DNA from: an uncultured Lachnospiraceae bacterium
Lineage (GTDB): Bacteria; Bacillota; Clostridia; Lachnospirales; Lachnospiraceae
Direction: 5' to 3'
NCBI GenBank assembly: GCA_910586095.1
Contig: CAJUHQ010000015.1
Coordinates: forward strand, 1-41,174
Length of the DNA stretch: 41,174 nucleotides
A program made the position numbers and the translations under genes. Positions 7,489 through 16,318 of the stretch are shown here, piece by piece (the first letter of the stretch is position 1; every line of letters starts with the position of its first letter). Under the pieces are notes generated by a model. The model was not told the DNA's origin and searched no databases. It was given only the letters and a program-made list of their open reading frames with translations.

Positions 7489-8877
7489 TTATATTTTATC
7501 ACTGTCTGCCATTTTATCAAATTTTGTTATAGCTTGATCTAAATGTTCAAATGCCAATTTTCTTGTTATCATATATGCAATAACCTCCTCCGCAATTTCT
7601 TTTTGTACTTCTTTATTTATTTCTGGAATTAAAAATTGCTTAAAATACTTCTCTGTTATAGAAGACATAATTGCTCCTGAAGACATTTGCTCTATGAATA
7701 AATCATAATATTTTGATCTAAAAATCAAATAAAGAACTTCTGGCAAATAATTTTTGTCTCTAATTACATAAAACCCTGTTGAAGCTACTAAATTATCTTT
7801 TTCGCTATTTACTATAGCTACTTTTTCTTTCGATCCTTTTAAACTACTGACAATGACATCTCCTTTTTGTACTTTTCGTTTTGCCCTATCAGGTAATCTA
7901 TATGCTTCCAAGCTTTCAGGTTCTTTAATTATACCACTTCTATCATCTATATCAGAAAGTGTAATATAATTAAAAACTTCTTGAGATTTCTGTGGCTTAA
8001 TTTCTTCTTTAATATATGAGATTGTTTTAAATTGATATCCCTCTTCTTTTAACTCATTAACAAGGTTAGTCCATCTATTTTCAAAATACTCCACATCAAA
8101 TCTTTGAGCAAATCGATTTGCCTTTACTTTTTTCACAAAAGACATCACTTTTTCATTTTCATCTATTTTATGGCTCAATGTATCATTAAAAATATATTTA
8201 GCATTTTCAAAATGTGTATTAGATTCATCCATTAATTGATAAAATAATTCCCAACATGTGGAAATCTGATCTTGAAAATCCTGACTATATATTGGCACTC
8301 GTATCCCCGCCACTTTATCTATTGTTAAATGTGGCTGTCCTTGAGCAGATCTTGTTCTAATCAATTCGTTTTTTCCATGTTTTGATTGTAAATAACTAGC
8401 TAAATATTCTCCTTGTATGTTGGCATTTTTCATGCTAATACATAAAACATCTCTACAAGTCCCATATTTATCATAATAATCTGGAACTAATGCTGCTTCA
8501 CCTATATACTCTCCACCCTTAGTTATTACAACATCTCCTGATTTAACTCGCTTTATACTAGATGACAATTCATCAAGTATTTCTACACTTAAAAAAACCG
8601 TTTTATCAAAATCTAATAAACCATTTCTCACATCTGTTACTCTAATAAATGGTTCATACTTTCCATTTCCAAGTTCTCCTTTACTTGAATAATATGGAAC
8701 AATAGATGGATAAAATGCACTTGCTGTAATGTTATCTCTTCCTACACACTCTTTAATTGTTCTAATTTCATGAAATTCACTTAATTCCTTCCTTGGAGAC
8801 CAAAAGTGATAATCCATTCTAGAAATCAAATTAATAGCTTTCATATTCTTTACATATATTTCCATAAAACTCACCAT
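7489..8877 (-). CDS. Restriction-modification specificity subunit (HsdS-like)
   Basis: 462 aa with two target-recognition halves of similar build. The first half has SGDVVITKGGEYIGEAALV and QPHLTIDKVAGIRVP; the second has KGDVIVSSLKGSKEKVAIV and SSITEKYFKQFLIP. Each is followed by a helical spacer. This is the HsdS/BcgIB architecture that sets the DNA sequence recognised. Its ATG overlaps the end of the methyltransferase gene (ATGGTGA arrangement), so translation is coupled; an alternative start four codons in (8865) has a GGTGAG SD. No helicase-type HsdR gene follows. Downstream to 7303 is AT-rich with nothing recognisable. Confidence 0.85.
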   Translation of the reverse strand: MVSFMEIYVKNMKAINLISRMDYHFWSPRKELSEFHEIRTIKECVGRDNITASAFYPSIVPYYSSKGELGNGKYEPFIRVTDVRNGLLDFDKTVFLSVEILDELSSSIKRVKSGDVVITKGGEYIGEAALVPDYYDKYGTCRDVLCISMKNANIQGEYLASYLQSKHGKNELIRTRSAQGQPHLTIDKVAGIRVPIYSQDFQDQISTCWELFYQLMDESNTHFENAKYIFNDTLSHKIDENEKVMSFVKKVKANRFAQRFDVEYFENRWTNLVNELKEEGYQFKTISYIKEEIKPQKSQEVFNYITLSDIDDRSGIIKEPESLEAYRLPDRAKRKVQKGDVIVSSLKGSKEKVAIVNSEKDNLVASTGFYVIRDKNYLPEVLYLIFRSKYYDLFIEQMSSGAIMSSITEKYFKQFLIPEINKEVQKEIAEEVIAYMITRKLAFEHLDQAITKFDKMADSDKI

Positions 8878-10826
8878 AAAATTGATTTATTTTTAAAATA
8901 AAATTCGTCCCATGCCTCTAATAGTTCTGGTATATCTGAATCAACAACCGCATTTTTTTGTATTTCTATTTCATTGGTTTCATCAATAATATCTCCATTC
9001 TTATCTATCAGATCACCTTTCTCATTTCTTTTATATTGCACTTTTCCTCTTACATCATAACCTATTTTTTGTAATTTCCCAAAGAATACTGGATATTCTT
9101 CTGGTACAATGCCGTTAGATGGTTTTATACATATTAATACACTAGATTTTGGTCCTGCTCCAAAAGGTATAAACGTATGTGCAGGTAAACTAATTACCCC
9201 TACTACTAACATTCTCTCTATCATCCATTGTCTAACATATTCTAACGTTTGATTACTTAAATCCCCGTCTGGCAAAACAATTCCCATTCTTCCTCCTGGT
9301 TTCAAGAGATGAAAGCATCGTTCTATAAAAAGTACATCTGGTATTTGTCCATCGCCTTTTTTCTTACCGCCAAGCATATTTTTCTCAATTTTATCTGTTA
9401 TTTTATATATACCTGTATCTTGTTCTTTTTTCCATCTATAACCTAAATCATAATTTTCTAATATATCTTTTCTACTGATCTTTCCTTTTGAGCCGAATGG
9501 AGGATTTGTAAGAATTACATTGCAACATTCTTCTTTTATTCTACCTGTCTTTGCCTGCAACTCAGATAAATTAATTAAAGAATTTTCTGTAAATATTCCT
9601 GAGTGGCCATCATCAACCATGATCATATACATTTTTGCAATCTTAGTTAGATTATTATCAAAATCAGTTCCCAAAATATTTTTTCCAGCTAAATCCTTAA
9701 TCTGACTTGCCACAAGCATTTTTTCAACTCTAGTTAATTCTGAATCTTCTTTTACAGTTCCGTTACTATCTACATATCCTAATCTATGTTTAATGCAATT
9801 CCTAAACCAATTAATTGTACTTACAAGAAATCCGCCAGAACCACATGCAGGGTCATATACTGTGTCTTTAGTTGGCGCTGGCTTAATAATATTAACCATC
9901 ATATTTTTAATTGGATCTGGTGTAAAATATTGTCCTGCGTCACCTCTAAAATAATTATTGATAAATGCTTGAAATGCTTCTCCCTTAACATCTGTATATA
10001 AAAGACTCAAATATTCTAATTCAGAAACGACATATGCAACCTGTTCTTCTAAAAGTTCTATTTCCTCTTTTCCTGAAAAAACATCTGAAAATAGTGCAGA
10101 CCTTTTTACTTCTTCAAACATATCAAACAATCTTTTCCTAAAAGAAGCCGACTCACCATTTTTTAATATTTCCTCTTCTTCTAGATCACTTATATAAAAT
10201 TTGCACTCATCATCAAATGTTTTTTCATCATACATTTTAATAAAAATTAAATAAAGCATCTGATTAAATACTCTTGTTTTATCAGAACTTTGAGTATTTG
10301 CATATATGTTATTATGAATTTTTTTAAATTTTAGTTGTAGATCTGTTGCAGGCTTTAATTCCGTTTTCAAAATTTTCTTTTGTCCATAATATTCTCCGTA
10401 CCTTGGCAAATATAATTTAGGTTTATAGCCATATTTTGTTGGTTTTGTTCTTTCCCAATATTTTATATTTTCTCCATTAGTCCAAACAACTATGGAAGCT
10501 GTTGTACAATTTCCGTAGCTTTTTACTTGTACTTCTCCAACCTCGTTTTTAGGTTGTTTACATTCAACAATGATATATATATCATCATAATTTTTTTTCG
10601 CGTCCTTATAAATTACTATATCTGCTCTTTTAGGTGTACCAGTTACTACATCAGTAACTTCTGATATACCACTTTTTATATGTACTTCTGTTGCCATATT
10701 CTCAATCGGATACCCATATTCTTGATGTAATACTTTAAGATAATTTTGTCTAATAACTTCTTCTGGTTTATGTGTCGTATCAATTTGTTTTCCAGTTAAG
10801 TAATCCTTAATAATATTATCGCTCAT
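8871..10826 (-). CDS. Fused PD-(D/E)XK nuclease and N6-adenine methyltransferase
   Basis: 651 aa. The N-terminal domain (about 20-130) looks like the HsdR N-terminal nuclease fold: RADIVIY with D69 and VECKQP with E88 and K90. It is followed by a helical HsdM-type domain (about 160-290) and an N6-adenine methyltransferase with motif X (GQYFTPDPIKNMM, 298-310), motif I (DPACGSGGF, 325-333) and motif IV (NPPF, 441-444). It is therefore a single chain able to cut and methylate, with specificity from the next gene. That resembles BcgI-like type IIB/IIG A subunits, or a type I-like modification enzyme with a nuclease cap. SD AAGGAGATA precedes the ATG. Whether the nuclease is active is untested; it could instead act only as a methyltransferase. 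Confidence 0.85.
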   Translation of the reverse strand: MSDNIIKDYLTGKQIDTTHKPEEVIRQNYLKVLHQEYGYPIENMATEVHIKSGISEVTDVVTGTPKRADIVIYKDAKKNYDDIYIIVECKQPKNEVGEVQVKSYGNCTTASIVVWTNGENIKYWERTKPTKYGYKPKLYLPRYGEYYGQKKILKTELKPATDLQLKFKKIHNNIYANTQSSDKTRVFNQMLYLIFIKMYDEKTFDDECKFYISDLEEEEILKNGESASFRKRLFDMFEEVKRSALFSDVFSGKEEIELLEEQVAYVVSELEYLSLLYTDVKGEAFQAFINNYFRGDAGQYFTPDPIKNMMVNIIKPAPTKDTVYDPACGSGGFLVSTINWFRNCIKHRLGYVDSNGTVKEDSELTRVEKMLVASQIKDLAGKNILGTDFDNNLTKIAKMYMIMVDDGHSGIFTENSLINLSELQAKTGRIKEECCNVILTNPPFGSKGKISRKDILENYDLGYRWKKEQDTGIYKITDKIEKNMLGGKKKGDGQIPDVLFIERCFHLLKPGGRMGIVLPDGDLSNQTLEYVRQWMIERMLVVGVISLPAHTFIPFGAGPKSSVLICIKPSNGIVPEEYPVFFGKLQKIGYDVRGKVQYKRNEKGDLIDKNGDIIDETNEIEIQKNAVVDSDIPELLEAWDEFYFKNKSILW

Positions 10827-10987
10827 TGGGGAATATCTCCTTTATATTTTGAATCATTAGATTTTATCATTAATTAATTTCATTATAGGATAATAGTTTT
10901 AACATTTTTCTTATCTTTAGTTTCGCTAAAAATTAATTCCTTATCATATTAAGAAAGAAGTAATTTATTGTAGCCTTTAAACTCAGA

Positions 10988-11263
10988 TCAATCCAAAACA
11001 TTTAAATGTCTTTTTATCACTTCCACCTTCTCCGTCATCGTTTGTTTCAACTCTTCTATTGCATTAGGAGTAAGGAGCATCATACATCAATAGTCCTAAA
11101 TCTCTTTTTACCTCTGTGATATGTACTTTCAAGCCATACTTCACTTATATGTACTCTTTAATCATCTTGTAGGTAACCTGCGCTGTCGACTTATATGCTG
11201 GGTTCTCTTGGCAATATTATCAAGCGGCACTTTGCCTTTGTACTTACCTTCACAAAATTTCGT
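10988..11263 (-). pseudogene. Decayed rlmD C-terminal extension (cassette side)
   Basis: After the RlmD stop, the minus strand still reads like protein through several stops and shifts: KVPLDNIAKRTQHISR, then MIKEYI, VKYGLKVHITEVKRDLGL, then TPNAIEELKQ and VEVIKRHLNVLD. The order and spacing resemble RlmD-associated tails (TY-x-x-I-x-x-Y ... KYG-x-KV ... VKR-x-x-GL ... ending in an EEAI-x-x-AL-x-x-F helix). It appears to be an element-borne spare gene end that has itself decayed. Nothing else was recognised between 10827 and 10987. Confidence 0.55.
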
Positions 11264-12757
11264 TTATGTGTTGATTACGCTATTAGATTTGTGGGAAAGT
11301 AACACGACACACTCGACATGCACCGTGTGCGGGAATAAGTCCACAGGGCGGAGGCGATCAATGTGATAGCCATTTGTACATAAATATTTTAAGTCGCGTG
11401 CTAGTGTGGCACTGTCGCAGCTTACATAGACAATACGTTTGGGTGCCATTTTTATGATAGTGGCAAGGCATTGGTCATCACATCCTTTTCTGGGCGGATC
11501 TACGCAAATCACGTCTGCATAAATCCCCTCTCTATCATAAAGATCGGGCAGTATTTCTTCTGCCTTTCCTACATAGAAAGTTGCATTGTGTATATTATTG
11601 CGCGCAGCGTTTTGTTGTGCGTCTAGCACAGCTTGTTCTACACGTTCAACCCCATAAACATGTTTGGCCTTTCTGGACATAAAAAGGCTTATAGTTCCGA
11701 TTCCGCAGTATAGATCCCACACAGTTTCAGTTCCTGTTAATCCTGCATAATCTACAGCTATACTATAGAGTTTTTCTGTTTGAATAGGGTTGACTTGATA
11801 AAAGGAATGAGGGGATATGGCAAAGCAAATACTATCCCCATAAGATAAATATTCTTCATTACTTTTTTTGATGGAGTCTTGAATAAGTGGCACTTTATCT
11901 ACATGTATATCCTTATCATTGCGCATAGAAAGCAAATCAGTGATAGTATCTTTTCCCCATAATAGACAGACTTTTTCACCCATAATCACATTTGTTTTTT
12001 GCTTATTAATATTGATAGAAATACTTACAATTCCATCAATTTTTTGTAAGAGTTTAACCAACTTATCCGCTTGCGGAAGAGTATCTGCATTAATGATAAT
12101 ACAGACCATAATTTCTCCTGTGGCAAAACCTTTTTTTAGTAAAATGTGTCTTATAATTCCTTGGCCAGTCTGTTCGATATAAGGTGAGATTCCATTTTCT
12201 CTCATATAAGTCAAAATAGTTTCTAGAATTATTTGGTTTTCTTTGACGCCTAGAAGACAGTCTGTATTTGCTATGATATCGTGTGTTCTTCCGGCATAAA
12301 AACCTGTCACAAATTGGCCATTTTTATCGATTCCTACTGGGAATTGAGCCTTATTTCTGTAATGATATGGTGATTGCATACCTACGATTGGTTCCATTGC
12401 TTGATTGATTTGATCTAGTAAAAAACCACCGATTCGTACTAAATTGTTTTTGACTTTTCTAGTCTTAAATGCAAGCTGTGCGGTGTAGGTAAGTGCTTGT
12501 ATCTGACAACCTCCACATTGCCTGTGAACGTTGCACAGTGGGGTGGTGCGATCAGAAGAAGGTACAAGGATATGAAGAAGTTTTGCATAGGCATATCCTT
12601 TTTTTACCTTCATAATTTTTGCTTGTACTTGATCGCCGATGACAGCATCTTTTATAAAAAAAGTAAATCCGTCTATTTTTCCGATTCCTTCGCCGTCTGT
12701 GCCCATGTCTTCGATGAGCACAGTAATCAAATCATCCTTTTTATAATTCACATGCAT
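11264..12757 (-). CDS. rlmD: 23S rRNA (uracil-5-)-methyltransferase, RlmD/RumA family
   Basis: 497 aa. An N-terminal TRAM RNA-binding domain (about 8-65) is followed by CNVHRQCGGC, whose three Cys with the later TDC form the usual 4Fe-4S ligand set. The SAM-binding motif is DLYCGIGTISLF; VDPPRKG and the catalytic Cys in YVSCDSATLARDL complete the family signature. It methylates a uracil C5 in 23S rRNA. The final codons after HVECVVLLS (HKSNSVINT) are not the ancestral ones: they lie beyond the direct repeat and come from the inserted cassette. It follows the YhaM-type gene by 8 bp, so the two form an operon. Confidence 0.9.
   Translation of the reverse strand: MHVNYKKDDLITVLIEDMGTDGEGIGKIDGFTFFIKDAVIGDQVQAKIMKVKKGYAYAKLLHILVPSSDRTTPLCNVHRQCGGCQIQALTYTAQLAFKTRKVKNNLVRIGGFLLDQINQAMEPIVGMQSPYHYRNKAQFPVGIDKNGQFVTGFYAGRTHDIIANTDCLLGVKENQIILETILTYMRENGISPYIEQTGQGIIRHILLKKGFATGEIMVCIIINADTLPQADKLVKLLQKIDGIVSISININKQKTNVIMGEKVCLLWGKDTITDLLSMRNDKDIHVDKVPLIQDSIKKSNEEYLSYGDSICFAISPHSFYQVNPIQTEKLYSIAVDYAGLTGTETVWDLYCGIGTISLFMSRKAKHVYGVERVEQAVLDAQQNAARNNIHNATFYVGKAEEILPDLYDREGIYADVICVDPPRKGCDDQCLATIIKMAPKRIVYVSCDSATLARDLKYLCTNGYHIDRLRPVDLFPHTVHVECVVLLSHKSNSVINT
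11294..11320. repeat. Attachment-type direct repeat, copy 2
   Basis: Identical 27-bp copy of 7276-7302, lying inside the end of the intact rlmD (HVECVVLLS codons). The sequence to the left (cassette) and to the right (rlmD body) differs from copy 1's flanks in the pattern expected for an integration junction. Confidence 0.8.
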
Positions 12758-12765
12758 CCTCGTTT

Positions 12766-13710
12766 CTACCCAATATCGGTTCTTCTAAGATTGGATTCAA
12801 ACAATCGATTGAAGCCAAGCCAGCCCGTTTCTTGTGATGATTCTAATAGTTCTGTGAATGTCTCTATTTTTGCATCGGTATTGTCTGCATAGCACAGTGC
12901 AACTGCCTCGACAATCGCAGGTTTTTTTGGTGATCCAAATTCATATTCACCGTGATGAGCAAGAATACAATGTTTTAATTCCATTTCAAGTAGAGTTGGA
13001 AATCCTTGAATTTGTCTAATTTTTTCAACAAGCATTTCGGAACCCATAACAATATGTCCTAGAAACTGTCCTTCAGAGGTGTAATCGTTTGTTGGAAAAG
13101 CACTGATTTCTTTAGTTTTTCCAATATCATGACAAATAGCGGCTGTCAAAAGCAAATCTCTTTTTAAAATAGGGTATGTTGTACAATAATAGTCGCACAA
13201 TTTTGTGACACTTAGAGTATGTTCTAGCAGTCCGCCAATAAAACCGTGATGTACTGATTTTGCCGCAGATGCTCTTTTAAAACGTTCTGCAAAAGCTTTA
13301 TCTTCCACAAAAAACTTTTTAAGAAGTGTTTTTAAGTATGTATTTTCTATACTTTCTATGATTTTGACAAGTTCTGCATACATATCATCTAAATTCTTTT
13401 TGCTGACGGGCATATATTCTCTTTCGTCATATTCTCCATTTTCACATCGACGCACGCGTTTTACATTGACTTGCAATGCGCCGTTAAAGCTTGTGATATC
13501 GCCGTAGACCTCAATATAGTCCATTGCGCCAAAATCTGCTATTCCTGCGTTGTTGGGGTCCCAGATTTTGGCGTCGAGTGTTCCTGTCTTGTCCTGCAAA
13601 ATCACATTGTCATAGCTTTTGCCATTTTTCGTCACCGCAGAGCTTTTAAATTTACAAAAATAAATGTCAAAAACGCGGTCGCCATCCTTGTAATCTTTGA
13701 TATACTTCAT
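12766..13710 (-). CDS. yhaM: 3'-5' exoribonuclease, YhaM family
   Basis: 314 aa from the ATG at 13710 (reading MKYIKDYKDGDRV), the same length I recall for Bacillus YhaM. A TTG extension to 13746 was rejected because the SD AAAGGAT lies between the two. An OB-fold nucleic-acid-binding domain fills about 10-90 (YDNVILQDKTGTLDAKIWD), then an HD phosphohydrolase domain with HHGFIGGLLEHT, CHDIGK and LAHHGEYEFGSP supplying metal ligands. It degrades RNA (and single-stranded DNA) from the 3' end in the cytoplasm. First gene of the rlmD operon. Confidence 0.9.
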   Translation of the reverse strand: MKYIKDYKDGDRVFDIYFCKFKSSAVTKNGKSYDNVILQDKTGTLDAKIWDPNNAGIADFGAMDYIEVYGDITSFNGALQVNVKRVRRCENGEYDEREYMPVSKKNLDDMYAELVKIIESIENTYLKTLLKKFFVEDKAFAERFKRASAAKSVHHGFIGGLLEHTLSVTKLCDYYCTTYPILKRDLLLTAAICHDIGKTKEISAFPTNDYTSEGQFLGHIVMGSEMLVEKIRQIQGFPTLLEMELKHCILAHHGEYEFGSPKKPAIVEAVALCYADNTDAKIETFTELLESSQETGWLGFNRLFESNLRRTDIG

Positions 13711-13784
13711 TGTAGAATCTATCCTTTCTTGCTGTTTTTGTGTCAATTATTATTTCATATCACATATAATTTTTAGTGTTTAAA

Positions 13785-15302
13785 TTACTCTAGTATCTCT
13801 GCTTGTATCATAAATCTCATTTCCTCATACTCATCAACATTTGCCCTGCGCACAATAATGCGGACGCCTCTTTCTGGAGATGTATTTCGCAATGCCTCCA
13901 TATAGTCGGACGCATTTTTGATTTCCTGAGCCCCTACTTGGACTAAGATATCACCTTTTTGAATACCATTTTTCATGGCAGGCGAATCCATATCAATATT
14001 AAAAATGTAAGCGCCTTGAGGCAAGCCCAGATCATTTCTGGTCTGAGCACTAATATCTTGCGCATAGATGCCAAGGTAGGGAATATCTTCTCCGTTAGAC
14101 AACTTTGTGATCACGCCCTTTAGTTCTGTGATTCCAATGGCGGATAAAAGATTTTTGGTATCACTGTTATTGTGGCTGTTGTCAATGATTCCAATGATTT
14201 CTTTATCCATATTTACTAAAATGCCGCTGGGATTTTCACTGGCATAAATATCGGTAGTAATTAGTTGATATACATTATCAGCCATATAGATATTGTTTCC
14301 GCTGGAAGTGAGCATCCCATAACATACACTGTCCTGGTATCCAAATATATTGCCTACAGCTATTACAGGGGTTCCTGTGATCCTAGAGGATGCCGAACTA
14401 CCTAGTGACGCTACAGACACACAGCCTAATGTTGCATTTGTAATATATTTTAAATCGACGGCCAACACAGCCAAATCCGTATTTTTTTCATATTTTTTGA
14501 TGGATGCATCCGCACTAAATCCATTACAAAAGCGGATGCGAATGGTTTGGGCATTGTCGAGTGGTGATTTTTTGCTTAGTATCAAAAGCTCGCGATTGTT
14601 GTTTGCGATAATGACTCCTGCCGTAGTTCCCTCGCTTTGGTATGGATTATTGAACCAGTCCACATCAGAGTGCACAGCAGTGACGGTTACCATGCTAGAG
14701 GCCACTTCACGATAAACTTTGTACAGCTCTTCAAATTGAGTCTGATATGGTTTTAAAGCTTCTATAGAATCGGTATCAGTATTCTCGGTGCTCACATCAG
14801 TCTCTAGTTCTGTGTGAGATACATCTTTTGATGGATCAAGAAAGGTGGTTTCCTGTGTTGATTCTTCCTCCTTGGAGGAGTGTGAAGAGGAGCGTTCAGG
14901 TTCATCATGTTGATTAGTATCGTTTTCTGTGGATGGTGGTGTATCATCATTTTCGGGTTGTTGTTTGGTTTCTTCTTCGGATTGATTTACGGTGGTTCCT
15001 TCTGTCAACATATCTTCTGGAAGCATCTCATTTTGTTCTTGGGGAAAGGTTACAATCTCTGGTTCTTCCTCGGGATATAGCCAGTTGTTGAGTACAGGTT
15101 CCAACAATAAAAAAGACAAACATGCAAGAAGTCCAAATAAAACTGCCATTGATGCAGTAATAATGGTTCTTCTAAGAAGCTTTTTTTTATTGATAGGGCG
15201 CTCCTTAATCTTTTCCTGCAAGAATTCAAAATCATTGGCGGCTTCGTGCTGTTGTATTTCTGTACTTTGCAAATTTTCATTTTTATTCTGATTATTTATC
15301 AA
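13785..15302 (-). CDS. Membrane-anchored HtrA-like PDZ protein with degenerate protease triad
   Basis: 505 aa. The cytoplasmic N-terminus (1-45) is followed by a transmembrane helix (about 47-70), an acidic Ser/Thr/Glu-rich linker (about 78-180), a trypsin-like domain (about 195-400) and a PDZ domain (about 405-500: YLGIYAQDIS, GAYIFNIDMDSPAMKNGI, GDILVQVG). Against HtrA/DegP, the Asp is kept (D276 in TDLAVL) and a Ser remains (S359 in ENPSGILVN, where GNSGGP is normal). The His position reads ILSKKS with no His. It is probably an inactive scaffold or envelope-stress sensor. Starts at TTG with an AGGGGGA SD; the first in-frame ATG lies inside the membrane helix. Confidence 0.85.
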   Translation of the reverse strand: MINNQNKNENLQSTEIQQHEAANDFEFLQEKIKERPINKKKLLRRTIITASMAVLFGLLACLSFLLLEPVLNNWLYPEEEPEIVTFPQEQNEMLPEDMLTEGTTVNQSEEETKQQPENDDTPPSTENDTNQHDEPERSSSHSSKEEESTQETTFLDPSKDVSHTELETDVSTENTDTDSIEALKPYQTQFEELYKVYREVASSMVTVTAVHSDVDWFNNPYQSEGTTAGVIIANNNRELLILSKKSPLDNAQTIRIRFCNGFSADASIKKYEKNTDLAVLAVDLKYITNATLGCVSVASLGSSASSRITGTPVIAVGNIFGYQDSVCYGMLTSSGNNIYMADNVYQLITTDIYASENPSGILVNMDKEIIGIIDNSHNNSDTKNLLSAIGITELKGVITKLSNGEDIPYLGIYAQDISAQTRNDLGLPQGAYIFNIDMDSPAMKNGIQKGDILVQVGAQEIKNASDYMEALRNTSPERGVRIIVRRANVDEYEEMRFMIQAEILE

Positions 15303-15316
15303 TATATTAATCCCCC

Positions 15317-15345
15317 TATCACTTTTAACAGTTCAAATAGTGATA
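15317..15345 (-). promoter_or_regulatory. Inverted repeat abutting the SD of the HtrA-like gene
   Basis: TATCACT (15317-15323) and AGTGATA (15339-15345) are perfect 7-bp arms next to the AGGGGGA ribosome binding site. It could be an operator or a leader hairpin affecting access to the SD. Confidence 0.4.
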
Positions 15346-15368
15346 AACTATGTTGCCTTTTGTATGTA

Positions 15369-15962
15369 TTATTGTAAGCTAGGAAACTGTGTTCTTATTT
15401 GAGGAAATGCAATGACAGTGCATGGAGCACAGATGTGTTCTCCAATGTGTTTTTCCATCCAAATTATATCATACCAACGTTCAAATTTGTATCCGCATTG
15501 TCGAAATCGGCCAGCTAATTTATATCCAACATGCTCATGAAAATGTACGCTATCTTTTGTCAAATATTCATCATCATTGTCTAAATATGCGATACAGGCA
15601 TTTAGATTCAGGACATTTTGTGCGGCCAAAATAGTCTCTAATGTTTTGTAAAGATTTTTTCCGATTCCTAATTGTTTTTTATCTTGTCTAACATAGATAG
15701 TGACTTCAACTGCCCAGTTGTAGGCAGCCTGTTTTCTAAATATACCTGCATATGCATAGCCTACAATTTGTTCATTTTCTGTGGCAACTAGATAAGGATA
15801 TTTTGTTAGTATATGGTTAATTTTGTTTGCAAATTCTTCCACAGTTGGCACGATATGTTCAAATGTAATGGCAGTATTTTCCACATATGGCGCATATAGT
15901 TCTAGCAATTTCTGTGCATCAGACGGATTGGCTATTCTGATACTAATCTGTTCTTTGTGCAT
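15369..15962 (-). CDS. GNAT-family N-acetyltransferase, phosphinothricin acetyltransferase-like
   Basis: 197 aa. It opens with ISIRIANPSDAQKLLELYAPYV and TAITFEHIVPT, typical of the Pat/Bar-like GNAT clade. The acetyl-CoA loop is seen as VRQDKKQLGIGKNLY, and the end is the family's HEHVGYKLAGRFRQCGYKFERWYD motif with WME. It transfers an acetyl group to a small amine; the natural substrate is unknown and resistance should not be assumed. SD AAAGGAG precedes the ATG. The ~25 residues after WMEKHIG are an ordinary variable tail. Single-gene unit; the 250 bp upstream hold no further gene. Confidence 0.85.
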   Translation of the reverse strand: MHKEQISIRIANPSDAQKLLELYAPYVENTAITFEHIVPTVEEFANKINHILTKYPYLVATENEQIVGYAYAGIFRKQAAYNWAVEVTIYVRQDKKQLGIGKNLYKTLETILAAQNVLNLNACIAYLDNDDEYLTKDSVHFHEHVGYKLAGRFRQCGYKFERWYDIIWMEKHIGEHICAPCTVIAFPQIRTQFPSLQ

Positions 15963-16212
15963 TTTTACAGCTCCTTTCCTTGGTTGAGTGTTGTATAAAA
16001 GTTTCTTTTTCTATATATAAAACACTTGGATAAAAATGCAGTAAAGCAAGCAGGGGAGCAATGTGACAAATAAAGAAAAATTGCCCTACTTGATTGTAGA
16101 TAGATTGTTAAATGAAATCTCTGTGACAATCACAAACAATTATATCACTGAAATCATATAATCACAATTATTTTTGGAAGTATATAATGTGAAATTAAAA
16201 TTTCCCATATCC

Positions 16213-16316
16213 TGATTGAAGAGCCTGCAAAAGCAGGCAAATGGGAGTTAGCGCGAAAAGTACTTCTAACCGTTTGCAGCAAAGGCTGCTTCACGGAGAA
16301 GTACTAAGTTTCGCTC
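16213..16316 (+). repeat. Modular structured repeat, complete copy A
   Basis: Head hairpin GCCTGC-AAAA-GCAGGC (16222-16237), box ATGGGAGTTAGCGCGAA (16241-16257), then body arms GCGAAAAGTACTTCT (16252-16266) and AGAAGTACTAAGTTTCGC (16297-16314) around an inner GCAGC/GCTGC stem. The head is oriented as at 36105. Confidence 0.85.
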
Positions 16317-16318
16317 CG

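Larger units (their letters stand above)
7276..11320. mobile_element. Integrated cassette in the 3' end of rlmD carrying a restriction-modification system
   Basis: The two 27-bp direct repeats enclose about 4 kb that is visibly more AT-rich than the flanks and holds only a specificity and a nuclease-methyltransferase gene plus decayed rlmD-tail sequence. The 3' end of rlmD/rumA is a known integration site for streptococcal and clostridial integrative elements, where the element restores the gene end. No integrase or relaxase is visible inside, so this is either a deletion remnant of a larger element or a cassette mobilised in trans. The boundaries are seen in the sequence; the mechanism is inference. 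Confidence 0.65.

Noticed and set aside
8871..10826. Ordinary type I HsdM
   Set aside because: The N-terminal 130 residues form an extra nuclease-like domain (RADIVIY ... VECKQP), and there is no hsdR helicase gene in the cassette.
11121..11366. 81-aa plus-strand ORF
   Set aside because: Antisense to the rlmD end and its decayed tail; no SD and no recognisable family.
12766..13746. Longer start (TTG at 13746) for the YhaM-type protein
   Set aside because: The SD lies between it and the ATG at 13710, and the ATG gives the 314-aa length I recall for the family.
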